DNA of 64,000 bases, from assembly GCA_003117195.1 (NCBI GenBank), contig BDSI01000243.1, forward strand, positions 1-64,000, read 5' to 3'. The notes under the pieces were generated by a model, which saw nothing but the letters and a program-made list of their open reading frames with translations, had not been told where the DNA came from and made no database searches. The position numbers and the translations under genes were made by a program. This document shows, piece by piece, positions 12,064 to 24,585 of this stretch. Position 1 is the stretch's first letter; every line of letters begins with the position of its first letter. Origin of the DNA: Eudorina sp. 2006-703-Eu-15. Taxonomy: Eukaryota; Chlorophyta; Chlorophyceae; Chlamydomonadales; Volvocaceae.

Positions 12064-15000
12064 CAGGGCGGGCTGGTCAGGGCCGATGCGTGCTCAGGGC
12101 GGGGCGGGCTGGTGAGGGCCGATGCGTGCTCAGGGCGGGGCGAGCTGGGGAAGGGGAATGCGTGCTCAGGGCGGGGCGGGCTGGTCAGGGCCGATGCGTG
12201 CTCAGGGCGGGGCGAGCTGGTGAGGGCCGATGCGTGCTCAGGGCGGGGCAGGCTGGTGAGGGCCGATGCATGCTCAGGGCGGGGCGAGCTGGTGAGGGCC
12301 GATGCGTGCTTAGGGCGGGGCGGGCTGGTGAGGGCCGATGCGTGCTTAGGGCGGGGCGGGCTGGTGAGGGCCGATGTGGGCTCAGGGCGGGGCAGGCTGG
12401 TGAGGGCCGATGCGTATTCAGGGCGGGGCGGGCTGGTGAGGGCCGATGCGTGCTCAGGGCGGGGCGAGCTGGTGAGGGCCGATGCGTGCTCAGGGCGGTG
12501 AGGGCCGATGCGTGCTCAGGGCGGGGCGAGCTGGGGAAGGGGAATGCGTGCTCAGGGCGGGGCAGGCTGGTGAGGGCCGATGCGTGCTTATGGCAGGGAA
12601 GACTGGTCAGGGCCGATGCGTGCTCAGGGCGGGGCAGGCTGGTGAGGGCCGATGCGTGCTCAGGGCGGGGCAGGCTGGCGAGGGCCGATGCATGCTCAGG
12701 GCGGGGCGAGCTGGTGAGGGCCGATGTGTGCTCATGGCGGGGCGGGCTGGTGAGGGCCGATGCGTGCTCAGGGCGGGGCGAGCTGGTGAGGCCCGATGCG
12801 TGCTCAGGGCGGGGCGAGCTGGTGAGGGCCGAGCATGCTCAGGGCGGGGCGGGCTGGTGTGGGCCGATTCGTGCTTAGGGCGGGGCAGGCTGGTGAGGGC
12901 CAATGCATGCTCAGGTCGGGGCGAGCTGGTGAGGGCGGATGCGTGCTCAGGGCGGGGCGGGCTGGTGAGGGCCGATGCGTGCTTAGGGCGGGGCAGGCTG
13001 GTGAGGGCCGATGCGTGCTATGGCAGGGAAGGCTGGTCAGGGCCGATGCGTGCTCAGGGTGGGGCAGGCTGGTGAGGGCCGATGCGTGCTTAGGGCGGGG
13101 CGGGCTGGTGAGGGCCAATGCATGCTCAGGGCGGGGCGAGCTGGTGAGGGCCGATGTGTGCTCATGGCGGGGCGGGCTGGTGAGGGCCGATGCGTGCTCA
13201 GGGCGGGGCAGGCTGGCGAGGGCCGATGCATGCTCAGGGCGGGGCGAGCTGGTGAGGGCCGATGTGTGCTCATGGCGGGGCGGGCTGGTGAGGGCCGATG
13301 CGTGCTCAGGGCGGGGCAGGTTGGTGAGGGCCGATGCGTGCTCAGGGCGGGGCGAGCTGGTGAGGGCCGAGCATGCTCAGGGCGGGGCGGGCTGGTGAGG
13401 GCCGATGCGTGCTTAGGGCGGGGCAGGCTGGTGAGGGCCAATGCATGCTCAGGTCGGGGCGAGCTGGTGAGGGCGGATGCGTGCTCAGGGCGGGGCGGGC
13501 TGGTGAGGGCCGATGCGTGCTTAGGGCGGGGCAGGCTGGTGAGGGCCGATGCGTGCTATGGCAGGGAAGGCTGGTCAGGGCCGATGCGTGCTCAGGGTGG
13601 GGCAGGCTGGTGAGGGCCGATGCGTGCTTAGGGCGGGGCGGGCTGGTGAGGGCCAATGCATGCTCAGGTCGGGGCGAGCTGGTGAGGGCGGATGCGTGCT
13701 CAGGGCGGGGCGGGCTGGTGAGGGCCGATGCGTGCTCAGGGCGGTGAGGGCCGATGCGTGCTTAGGGCGGGGCAGGCTGGTGAGGGCCGATGCGTGCTCA
13801 TGGCGGGGCAGGCTGGTGAGGGCCGATGCGTGCTCAGGGCGGTGAGGGCCGATGCGTGCTCAGGGCGGGGCAGGCTGGTGAGGGCCGATGCGTGCTCATG
13901 GCAGGGAAGGCTGGTCAGGGCCGATGCGTGCTCAGGGTGGGGCAGGCTGGTGAGGGCCGATGCGTGCTTAGGGCGGGGCAGGCTGGTGAGGGCCCATGCA
14001 TGCTCAGGTCGGGGCGAGCTGGTGAGGGCGGATGCGTGCTCAGGGCGGGGCGGGCTGGTGAGGGCCGATGCGTGCTTAGGGCGGGGCAGGCTGGTGAGGG
14101 CCGATGCGTGCTATGGCAGGGAAGGCTGGTCAGGGCCGATGCATGCTCAGGTCGGGGCGAGCTGGTGAGGGCGGATGCGTATTCAGGGCGGGGCGGGCTG
14201 GTGAGGGCCGATGCGTGCTTAGGGCGGGGCGGGCTGGTGAGGGCCGATGCGTGCTTAGGGCGGGGCGGGCTGGTGAGGGCCGATGTGGGCTCAGGGCGGT
14301 GAGGGCCGATGCGTGCTCAGGGCGGGGCGAGCTGGTGAGGGCCGATGCGTGCTCAGGGCGGTGAGGGCCGATGCGTGCTCAGGGCGGGGCGAGCTGGGGA
14401 AGGGGAATGCGTGCTCAGGGCGGGGCAGGCTGGTGAGGGCCGATGCGTGCTTATGGCAGGGAAGACTGGTCAGGGCCGATGCGTGCTCAGGGCGGGGCAG
14501 GCTGGTGAGGGCCGATGCGTGCTCAGGGCGGGGCAGGCTGGCGAGGGCCGATGCATGCTCAGGGCGGGGCGAGCTGGTGAGGGCCGATGTGTGCTCATGG
14601 CGGGGCGGGCTGGTGAGGGCCGATGCGTGCTCAGGGCGGGGCGAGCTGGTGAGGCCCGATGCGTGCTCAGGGCGGGGCGAGCTGGTGAGGGCCGAGCATG
14701 CTCAGGGCGGGGCGGGCTGGTGTGGGCCGATTCGTGCTTAGGGCGGGGCAGGCTGGTGAGGGCCAATGCATGCTCAGGTCGGGGCGAGCTGGTGAGGGCG
14801 GATGCGTGCTCAGGGCGGGGCGGGCTGGTGAGGGCCGAGCATGCTCAGGGCGGGGCGGGCTGGTGTGGGCCGATGCGTGCTATGGCAGGGAAGGCTGGTC
14901 AGGGCCGATGCGTGCTCAGGGTGGGGCAGGCTGGTGAGGGCCGATGCGTGCTTAGGGCGGGGCGGGCTGGTGAGGGCCAATGCATGCTCAGGTCGGGGCG

Positions 15001-18000
15001 AGCTGGTGAGGGCGGATGCGTGCTCAGGGCGGGGCGGGCTGGTGAGGGCCGATGCGTGCTCAGGGCGGTGAGGGCCGATGCGTGCTTAGGGCGGGGCAGG
15101 CTGGTGAGGGCCGATGCGTGCTCATGGCGGGGCAGGCTGGTGAGGGCCGATGCGTGCTCAGGGCGGTGAGGGCCGATGCGTGCTCAGGGCGGGGCAGGCT
15201 GGTGAGGGCCGATGCGTGCTCATGGCAGGGAAGGCTGGTCAGGGCCGATGCGTGCTCAGGGTGGGGCAGGCTGGTGAGGGCCGATGCGTGCTTAGGGCGG
15301 GGCAGGCTGGTGAGGGCCCATGCATGCTCAGGTCGGGGCGAGCTGGTGAGGGCGGATGCGTGCTCAGGGCGGGGCGGGCTGGTGAGGGCCGATGCGTGCT
15401 TAGGGCGGGGCAGGCTGGTGAGGGCCGATGCGTGCTATGGCAGGGAAGGCTGGTCAGGGCCGATGCATGCTCAGGTCGGGGCGAGCTGGTGAGGGCGGAT
15501 GCGTATTCAGGGCGGGGCGGGCTGGTGAGGGCCGATGCGTGCTTAGGGCGGGGCGGGCTGGTGAGGGCCGATGCGTGCTTAGGGCGGGGCGGGCTGGTGA
15601 GGGCCGATGTGGGCTCAGGGCGGTGAGGGCCGATGCGTGCTCAGGGCGGGGCGAGCTGGTGAGGGCCGATGCGTGCTCAGGGCGGTGAGGGCCGATGCGT
15701 GCTCAGGGCGGGGCGAGCTGGGGAAGGGGAATGCGTGCTCAGGGCGGGGCAGGCTGGTGAGGGCCGATGCGTGCTTATGGCAGGGAAGACTGGTCAGGGC
15801 CGATGCGTGCTCAGGGCGGGGCAGGCTGGTGAGGGCCGATGCGTGCTCAGGGCGGGGCAGGCTGGCGAGGGCCGATGCATGCTCAGGGCGGGGCGAGCTG
15901 GTGAGGGCCGATGTGTGCTCATGGCGGGGCGGGCTGGTGAGGGCCGATGCGTGCTCAGGGCGGGGCGAGCTGGTGAGGCCCGATGCGTGCTCAGGGCGGG
16001 GCGAGCTGGTGAGGGCCGAGCATGCTCAGGGCGGGGCGGGCTGGTGTGGGCCGATTCGTGCTTAGGGCGGGGCAGGCTGGTGAGGGCCAATGCATGCTCA
16101 GGTCGGGGCGAGCTGGTGAGGGCGGATGCGTGCTCAGGGCGGGGCGGGCTGGTGAGGGCCGATGCGTGCTTAGGGCGGGGCAGGCTGGTGAGGGCCGATG
16201 CGTGCTATGGCAGGGAAGGCTGGTCAGGGCCGATGCGTGCTCAGGGTGGGGCAGGCTGGTGAGGGCCGATGCGTGCTTAGGGCGGGGCGGGCTGGTGAGG
16301 GCCAATGCATGCTCAGGGCGGGGCGAGCTGGTGAGGGCCGATGTGTGCTCATGGCGGGGCGGGCTGGTGAGGGCCGATGCGTGCTCAGGGCGGGGCAGGC
16401 TGGCGAGGGCCGATGCATGCTCAGGGCGGGGCGAGCTGGTGAGGGCCGATGTGTGCTCATGGCGGGGCGGGCTGGTGAGGGCCGATGCGTGCTCAGGGCG
16501 GGGCAGGTTGGTGAGGGCCGATGCGTGCTCAGGGCGGGGCGAGCTGGTGAGGGCCGAGCATGCTCAGGGCGGGGCGGGCTGGTGAGGGCCGATGCGTGCT
16601 TAGGGCGGGGCAGGCTGGTGAGGGCCAATGCATGCTCAGGTCGGGGCGAGCTGGTGAGGGCGGATGCGTGCTCAGGGCGGGGCGGGCTGGTGAGGGCCGA
16701 TGCGTGCTTAGGGCGGGGCAGGCTGGTGAGGGCCGATGCGTGCTATGGCAGGGAAGGCTGGTCAGGGCCGATGCGTGCTCAGGGTGGGGCAGGCTGGTGA
16801 GGGCCGATGCGTGCTTAGGGCGGGGCGGGCTGGTGAGGGCCAATGCATGCTCAGGTCGGGGCGAGCTGGTGAGGGCGGATGCGTGCTCAGGGCGGGGCGG
16901 GCTGGTGAGGGCCGATGCGTGCTCAGGGCGGTGAGGGCCGATGCGTGCTTAGGGCGGGGCAGGCTGGTGAGGGCCGATGCGTGCTCAGGGCGGTGAGGGC
17001 CGATGCGTGCTCAGGGCGGGGCAGGCTGGTGAGGGCCGATGCGTGCTCATGGCAGGGAAGGCTGGTCAGGGCCGATGCGTGCTCAGGGTGGGGCAGGCTG
17101 GTGAGGGCCGATGCGTGCTTAGGGCGGGGCAGGCTGGTGAGGGCCCATGCATGCTCAGGTCGGGGCGAGCTGGTGAGGGCGGATGCGTGCTCAGGGCGGG
17201 GCGGGCTGGTGAGGGCCGATGCGTGCTTAGGGCGGGGCAGGCTGGTGAGGGCCGATGCGTGCTATGGCAGGGAAGGCTGGTCAGGGCCGATGCATGCTCA
17301 GGTCGGGGCGAGCTGGTGAGGGCGGATGCGTATTCAGGGCGGGGCGGGCTGGTGAGGGCCGATGCGTGCTTAGGGCGGGGCGGGCTGGTGAGGGCCGATG
17401 CGTGCTTAGGGCGGGGCGGGCTGGTGAGGGCCGATGTGGGCTCAGGGCGGTGAGGGCCGATGCGTGCTCAGGGCGGGGCGAGCTGGTGAGGGCCGATGCG
17501 TGCTCAGGGCGGTGAGGGCCGATGCGTGCTCAGGGCGGGGCGAGCTGGGGAAGGGGAATGCGTGCTCAGGGCGGGGCAGGCTGGTGAGGGCCGATGCGTG
17601 CTTATGGCAGGGAAGACTGGTCAGGGCCGATGCGTGCTCAGGGCGGGGCAGGCTGGTGAGGGCCGATGCGTACTCAGGGCGGGGCAGGCTGGCGAGGGCC
17701 GATGCATGCTCAGGGCGGGGCGAGCTGGTGAGGGCCGATGTGTGCTCATGGCGGGGCGGGCTGGTGAGGGCCGATGCGTGTTCAGGGCGGGGCGGGCTGG
17801 TGAGGGCCGATGCGTGCTCAGGGCGGGGCGAGCTGGTGAGGGCGGATGCGTGCTCAGGGCGGGGCGGGCTGGTGAGGGCCGATGCGTGCTCAGGGCGGTG
17901 AGGGCCGATGCGTGCTCAGGGCGGGGCAGGCTGGTGAGGGCCGATGCGTGCTCATGGCGGGGCAGGCTGGTGAGGGCCGATGCGTGCTCAGGGCGGGGCA

Positions 18001-21000
18001 GGCTGGTGAGGGCCGATGCGTGCTCATGGCAGGGAAGGCTGGTCAGGGCCGATGCGTGCTCAGGGTGGGGCAGGCTGGTGAGGGCCGATGCGTGCTTAGG
18101 GCGGGGCAGGCTGGTGAGGGCCAATGCATGCTCAGGTCGGGGCGAGCTGGTGAGGGCGGATGCGTGCTCAGGGCGGGGCGGGCTGGTGAGGCCCGATGCG
18201 TGCTTAGGGCGGGGCAGGCTGGTGAGGGCCGATGCGTGCTATGGCAGGGAAGGCTGGTCAGGGCCGATGCGTGCTCAGGGTGGGGCAGGCTGGTGAGGGC
18301 CAATGCGTGCTTAGGGCGGGGCGGGCTGGTGAGGGCCAATGCATGCTCAGGTCGGGGCGAGCTGGTGAGGGCGGATGCGTATTCAGGGCGGGGCGGGCTG
18401 GTGAGGGCCGATGCGTGCTTAGGGCGGGGCGGGCTGGTGAGGGCCGATGCGTGCTTAGGGCGGGGCGGGCTGGTGAGGGCCGATGTGGGCTCAGGGCGGG
18501 GCAGGCTGGTGAGGGCCGATGCGTATTCAGGGCGGGGCGGGCTGGTGAGGGCCGATGCGTGCTCAGGGCGGGGCGAGCTGGTGAGGGCCGATGCGTGCTC
18601 AGGGCGGTGAGGGCCGATGCGTGCTTAGGGCGGGGCGAGCTGGGGAAGGGGAATGCGTGCTCAGGGCGGGGCAGGCTGGTGAGGGCCGATGCGTGCTTAT
18701 GGCAGGGAAGACTGGTCAGGGCCGATGCGTGCTCAGGGCGGGGCAGGCTGGTGAGGGCCGATGCGTGCTCAGGGCGGGGCAGGCTGGCGAGGGCCGATGC
18801 ATGCTCAGGGCGGGGCGAGCTGGTGAGGGCCGATGTGTGCTCATGGCGGGGCGGGCTGGTGAGGGCCGATGCGTGTTCAGGGCGGGGCGGGCTGGTGAGG
18901 GCCGATGCGTGCTCAGGGCGGGGCGAGCTGGTGAGGGCCGAGCATGCTCAGGGCGGGGCGGGCTGGTGAGGGCCGATTCGTGCTCAGGGCGGGGCAGGCT
19001 GGTGAGGGCCGATGCGTGCACATGGCAGGGAAGGCTGGTCAGGGCCGATGCGTGCTCAGGGTGGGGCAGGCTGGTGAGGGCCGATGCGTATTCAGGGCGG
19101 GGCGGGCTGGTGAGGGCCAATGCATGCTCAGGTCGGGGCGAGCTGGTGAGGGCGGATGCGTGCTCAGGGCGGGGCGGGCTGGTGAGGGCCGATGCGTGCT
19201 TAGGGCGGGGCAGGCTGGTGAGGGCCGATGCGTGCTATGGCAGGGAAGGCTGGTCAGGGCCGATGCGTGCTCAGGGTGGGGCAGGCTGGTGAGGGCCGAT
19301 GCGTGCTTAGGGCGGGGCAGGCTGGTGAGGGCCAATGCATGCTCAGGTCGGGGCGAGCTGGTGAGGGCGGATGCGTGCTCAGGGCGGGGCGGGCTGGTGA
19401 GGGCCGATGCGTGCTTAGGGCGGGGCGGGCTGGTGAGGGCCAATGCATGCTCAGGTCGGGGCGAGCTGGTGAGGGCGGATGCGTGCTCAGGGCGGGGCGG
19501 GGTGGCGAGGGCCGATGCGTGCTCAGGGCGGTGAGGGCCGATGCGTGCTCAGGGCGGGGCAGGCTGGTGAGGGCCGATGCGTGCTCATGGCGGGGCAGGC
19601 TGGTGAGGGCCGATGCGTGCTCAGGGCGGGGCAGGCTGGTGAGGGCCGATGCGTGCTCATGGCAGGGAAGGCTGGTCAGGGCCGATGCGTGCTCAGGGTG
19701 GGGCAGGCTGGTGAGGGCCGATGCGTGCTTAGGGCGGGGCAGGCTGGTGAGGGCCAATGCATGCTCAGGTCGGGGCGAGCTGGTGAGGGCGGATGCGTGC
19801 TCAGGGCGGGGCGGGCTGGTGAGGCCCGATGCGTGCTTAGGGCGGGGCAGGCTGGTGAGGGCCGATGCGTGCTATGGCAGGGAAGGCTGGTCAGGGCCGA
19901 TGCGTGCTCAGGGTGGGGCAGGCTGGTGAGGGCCAATGCATGCTCAGGTCGGGGCGAGCTGGTGAGGGCGGATGCGTATTCAGGGCGGGGCGGGCTGGTG
20001 AGGGCCGATGCGTGCTTAGGGCGGGGCGGGCTGGTGAGGGCCGATGCGTGCTTAGGGCGGGGCGGGCTGGTGAGGGCCAATGCATGCTCAGGGCGGGGCG
20101 AGCTGGTGAGGGCGGATGCGTGCTCAGGGCGGGGCGGGCTGGTGAGGGCCGATGCGTGCTTAGGGCGGGGCGGGCTGGTGAGGGCCGATGTGTGCTCAGG
20201 GCGGGGCAGGCTGGTGAGGGCCGATGCGTGTTCAGGGCGGGGCGGGCTGGTGAGGGCCGATGCGTGCACAGGGCGGGGCGAGCTGGTGAGGGCCGATGCG
20301 TGCTCAGGGCGGTGAGGGCCGATGCGTGCTCAGGGCGGGGCGGGCTGGTCAGGGCCGATGCGTGCTCAGGGTGGGGCGAGCTGGTGAGGGGTGATGCGTG
20401 CTCAGGGCGGGGCAGGCTGGTGAGGGCCGATGCATGCTCAGGGCGGGGCGAGCTGGTGAGGGCCGATGCGTGTTCAGGGCGGGGCGGGCTGGTGAGGGCC
20501 GATGCGTGCTTAGGGCGGGGCGGGCTGGTGAGGGCCGATGTGTGCTCAGGTCGGGGCGAGCTGGTGAGGGCGGATGCGTGCTCAGGGCGGGGCGGGGTGG
20601 CGAGGGCCGATGCGTGCTCAGGGCGGTGAGGGCCGATGCGTGCTCAGGGCGGGGCAGGCTGGTGAGGGCCGATGCGTGCTCATGGCGGGGCAGGCTGGTG
20701 AGGGCCGATGCGTGCTCAGGGCGGGGCAGGCTGGTGAGGGCCGATGCGTGCTCATGGCAGGGAAGGCTGGTCAGGGCCGATGCGTGCTCAGGGTGGGGCA
20801 GGCTGGTGAGGGCCGATGCGTGCTTAGGGCGGGGCAGGCTGGTGAGGGCCAATGCATGCTCAGGTCGGGGCGAGCTGGTGAGGGCGGATGCGTGCTCAGG
20901 GCGGGGCGGGCTGGTGAGGCCCGATGCGTGCTTAGGGCGGGGCAGGCTGGTGAGGGCCGATGCGTGCTATGGCAGGGAAGGCTGGTCAGGGCCGATGCGT

Positions 21001-21868
21001 GCTCAGGGTGGGGCAGGCTGGTGAGGGCCAATGCATGCTCAGGTCGGGGCGAGCTGGTGAGGGCGGATGCGTATTCAGGGCGGGGCGGGCTGGTGAGGGC
21101 CGATGCGTGCTTAGGGCGGGGCGGGCTGGTGAGGGCCGATGCGTGCTTAGGGCGGGGCGGGCTGGTGAGGGCCAATGCATGCTCAGGGCGGGGCGAGCTG
21201 GTGAGGGCGGATGCGTGCTCAGGGCGGGGCGGGCTGGTGAGGGCCGATGCGTGCTTAGGGCGGGGCGGGCTGGTGAGGGCCGATGTGTGCTCAGGGCGGG
21301 GCAGGCTGGTGAGGGCCGATGCGTGTTCAGGGCGGGGCGGGCTGGTGAGGGCCGATGCGTGCACAGGGCGGGGCGAGCTGGTGAGGGCCGATGCGTGCTC
21401 AGGGCGGTGAGGGCCGATGCGTGCTCAGGGCGGGGCGGGCTGGTCAGGGCCGATGCGTGCTCAGGGTGGGGCGAGCTGGTGAGGGGTGATGCGTGCTCAG
21501 GGCGGGGCAGGCTGGTGAGGGCCGATGCATGCTCAGGGCGGGGCGAGCTGGTGAGGGCCGATGCGTGTTCAGGGCGGGGCGGGCTGGTGAGGGCCGATGC
21601 GTGCTTAGGGCGGGGCGGGCTGGTGAGGGCCGATGTGTGCTCAGGGCGGGGCAGGCTGGTGAGGGCCGATGCGTGTTCAGGGCGGGGCGGGCTGGTGAGG
21701 GCCGATTCGTGCTCAGGGCGGGGCAGGCTGGTGAGGGCCGATGCGTGCTCAGGGCGGGGCGAGCTGGTGAGGGCCGATGCGTGCACAGGGCGGTGAGGGC
21801 CGATGCGTGCTCAGGGCGGGGCGAGCTGGGGAAGGGGAATGCGTGCTCAGGGCGGGGCGGACTGGTGA
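12064..21868 (+). repeat. 36-bp G-rich minisatellite array of about 9.8 kb
   Basis: The monomer is GATGCGTGCTCAGGGCGGGG followed by CGGGCTGGTGAGGGCC. About 270 units are present. Variants include GCAGGC and GCGAGC in place of GCGGGC, a shorter unit of about 26 bp (CAGGGCGGTGAGGGCC), and GGCAGGGAAGGCTGGTCAGG. Because 36 is a multiple of three, long open frames exist in several frames on both strands (12-residue periodic peptides such as CVLRAGRAGEGR and ALTSPPRPEHAS). I regard these as artefacts. Higher-order blocks repeat at offsets of 1324, 3187 and 1095 bp. Confidence 0.97.
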
Positions 21869-22259
21869 GAATACAGGTTAATTAAAAGTTCAGAGGGTTT
21901 AGACTAGAGGAAGACGTTGAGGCTTTAGTTCCAGTATGCGTGTTGAATACAAATGATGTACCGCGCGATATACATATCGTGCCGTACATCATCTGAGAAC
22001 ATTCACATTGACGCCTTCATTACCACTTCGCATTTTTGAGTTTTGGACTTTACAGCTCTTTATCACCAGTACAGTTTGGGCAGCTCATCAGGGAGCATGC
22101 ACGCACAGTGTGTGAGTCGCTGTCCTTGTGGAGGAATGTCTGCCTTTGCATACCAATTAACACAATTGTTATTGCAATCTATCATTTACGGAAATTAACA
22201 ATTTGGCCTTTGCGTTTTGCCTCAATGGTGTGTACGGATGTCATCCGTGTCGGGCGTCG

Positions 22260-22880
22260 CTGCTCGCCCTTCTCGCTTTCCCAACGTTTGTTCTCATTTG
22301 TCCAAACAGATAAAGTTTATAATAAATATGCAATGTTTTGGTAAAAATACTTAATATCTTCCTAAACGATGTTATCCTTTGACTGGCGGAGACAATAGTC
22401 AATATTCAGCCAGGCACAGCTGACCTTCGACATTTCACCTTGCAGCCAATGTAGCAATGGAACTGATGAGAGGAATGCGTCGGTGAGGCTTCAGTCACAA
22501 AAGGCTCGCTCGCTCCACAGACGCTAACGTAGTCTGCCTCGCCAATCTCCAGCTTTTCTTCTCTGCTTATAATAGATATCAAGCATTGTGGTAAGTACTT
22601 GCCAGTTTCCTAACCAATTGCATTCGTTGACTGGCGGTAACAATAGTCAACATTCAGCGAATCACAGCTAGCCTGTGGCATTTTCACCGCACCGTGGATG
22701 TGGTAATTCTATAATCATGAAACTGGTAAGATAAGTGCGTCGTTGAGGGTCCAGTTGCAAAAGGCTCGCTTCGTTGCTCCGCAAAAGCTCACTCAGTCTG
22801 TATGTCCTGTCTGTCTGCTTCATTGCTCTATTCTCAAGTTCAAATCTACAGCAACACGTAAGTTTTGTAAATCTTGCTGC
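22260..22880 (+). repeat. Degenerate tandem repeat of about 245 bp
   Basis: Two clearly related segments, near 22370-22515 and 22615-22770, share TTGACTGGCGG, ACAATAGTCAA, ATTCAGC, CACAGCT and CAAAAGGCTCGCT in the same order at a spacing of about 245 bp. A third, weaker copy of the flanking part occurs near 22800-22880. No coding potential was recognised. Confidence 0.55.
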
Positions 22881-23449
22881 ATTGTCTTGCTTTTATCTTT
22901 TGCGTCGTCAAGGCCACGATGTGTAATGCCACTTTGCACTCTTGCGCTGTGCAGGCATCATCGCTTGCTGGAGAAAGATAAGCTTATGGACTGGACCTTG
23001 TGCTTTGGCTGGACAGCGGCGGACCGGCAGGCGGGACCAGGCGCGGGCTAGCCAGCAGCAGGGGCGGGGGCAGGCCTGCAGGCCAGAGGGGCCAGCCGAC
23101 CAACTGGGCCGGCCGTGGCGGGCCAGGAGGCGTGGCCGGGCTTGCTGGGATAGGCGTGTTTGAGGGGTGAGACACACAAACAAACGTATGTACCCTTTCC
23201 TCTTGGATTTGATGAAGGAGTTATTGTGGATGCATGGGGACAGCACGTAAGGTGTGTCTGAGATTCCACAGCCAGGCTTCAGGATGCTTGGTGTGTGTGG
23301 TGTAGGGACTGGACTGTTGATGTTAGTGGGGATGTGTAGGATGATAGTGCCAAATCAAGGGTGAATGCTGCATGGTGTTTGAGGACACAATCAGTGGAGA
23401 GAGGCAATCCGGACCAGCTTGAAATGTATTCTGTAAAATGACGGCCAAT

Positions 23450-23615
23450 GCCTGGGTTACCCCCTCCGTTACCCCTGGGTAATGATGCTACCCCTACCCC
23501 TGGGTACAATTACCCACCCACCCTTGTCACGAGGGTGGGTGGGTAACCATTACCCCCACCCTCACCCCCCTGGGTAATGGTTACGAGGGGGTTACCCCCC
23601 CTATAATGTCATAGG
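23450..23615 (-). repeat. GGGTAACC-rich dispersed repeat, right copy (inverted relative to the left copy)
   Basis: On the minus strand it starts CCCTATGACATT and continues with GGGGTAACCCCC and several TTACCC/GGGTAA modules. This is the same architecture as the repeat at 10275-10390, in opposite orientation. Internal complementarity (ACCCACCCACCCTTGTCACG against CGAGGGTGGGTGGGTAA) can form a strong hairpin. Confidence 0.5.
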
Positions 23616-24585
23616 GATCAATAGTCCTCGCGCATAATCAACTGAACACACATAATTAATATTTCTCGACGACTGTAAATCGTTCGAGTTGCTGAATGAT
23701 GAATTATTGCAATAATTCATCGCTTACATACAATTGTATGTAAGCGGGCCTGCGCGAGACTGCAAAGCATTACTTCCTCTGGCCTCACCCGCGCCCCCGC
23801 GTCTTCCAGGAACGAAAACGGCACTTTGGAGGCGAGACCTTGTATGTATGGTTACGCAACTCATCACCATGCTGTCGGCCCTAATAATGCGCTCCAAGTA
23901 CTTAGCTAGATAGTGTGTGATGCGATGTATAGCAGGCCTTTCCGGATTTGTGTACATTCGTTCTTCGCAATTCCTATTGGTTTACAACCGCCGCTGTGCA
24001 CAGTCATGCATGCGCGCATACATACGTACTAGCCTCAATCACCGTTCATGCATCACGCATCGCAGTATGGGATTCAGCTGGTAGGTAATTATGAAAATGC
24101 ACTTCTGACACCATCCAGACACGTAGGTTGTATACCAGTCATTTGATTAATTGCTTCTGAATTCAAGTTACATTGGCTCTTGACGGAGGGAGCGATCTAT
24201 ATAAACTGCGTGCGATATACGTGAACTTTCCTTTTGCTTTTTGCTTTGATTGCTTGAGGGCGGGGTGCCCTGTGACGTTCGCGGTAACGAATGCATATTT
24301 GAGCCGCACGCAGCGTTGTCATGAATCAAATAAATTAAAACGATAGGTATAAGCATGTTTACAACAGGGAGAATAATATAGGAGAATTAGGAGAATGATG
24401 ACCCGGCGGTTTGCTCTCCATGCATGGCGCCTCAACAAGTTCCGCGCGCGGTATACGAAGAGCCGCAAGGCAACAACTACAACAACCGGCGGACCCCGTC
24501 CATTTAATCCAACCAACCGTCCGGATACATTTAACTAGTATCATTGAACGGATGGTTAATTAAGTGGTTCGCATACATTCTACAG

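Larger units (their letters stand above)
21869..24543. other. Spacer between the minisatellite and Msp1-like copy 2
   Basis: No gene is supported. It contains degenerate tandem repeats of about 245 bp (22260-22880) and the right-hand GGGTAACC-rich repeat (23450-23615). The remainder is unremarkable AT-rich sequence with short palindromes. Confidence 0.4.

Noticed and set aside
12064..21868. CRISPR-like array (regular short repeats)
   Set aside because: Repeats are directly adjacent and variable with no unique spacers, and the genome is eukaryotic.
12090..21885. Dozens of overlapping long open frames on both strands coding 12-residue repeats
   Set aside because: They arise because the 36-bp monomer is divisible by three and lacks stops. 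Several frames are open at once, with no splice signals, start context or composition change that would single out one as real.
22036..22344. 102-codon open frame after the minisatellite
   Set aside because: It has AT-rich codon use unlike the true exons, no motif, and overlaps the degenerate 245-bp repeat.
23420..23620. GGGTAA modules as telomere repeats
   Set aside because: Green-algal telomeres are TTTTAGGG or TTTAGGG types. The modules here are irregular and palindromic rather than head-to-tail telomeric units.
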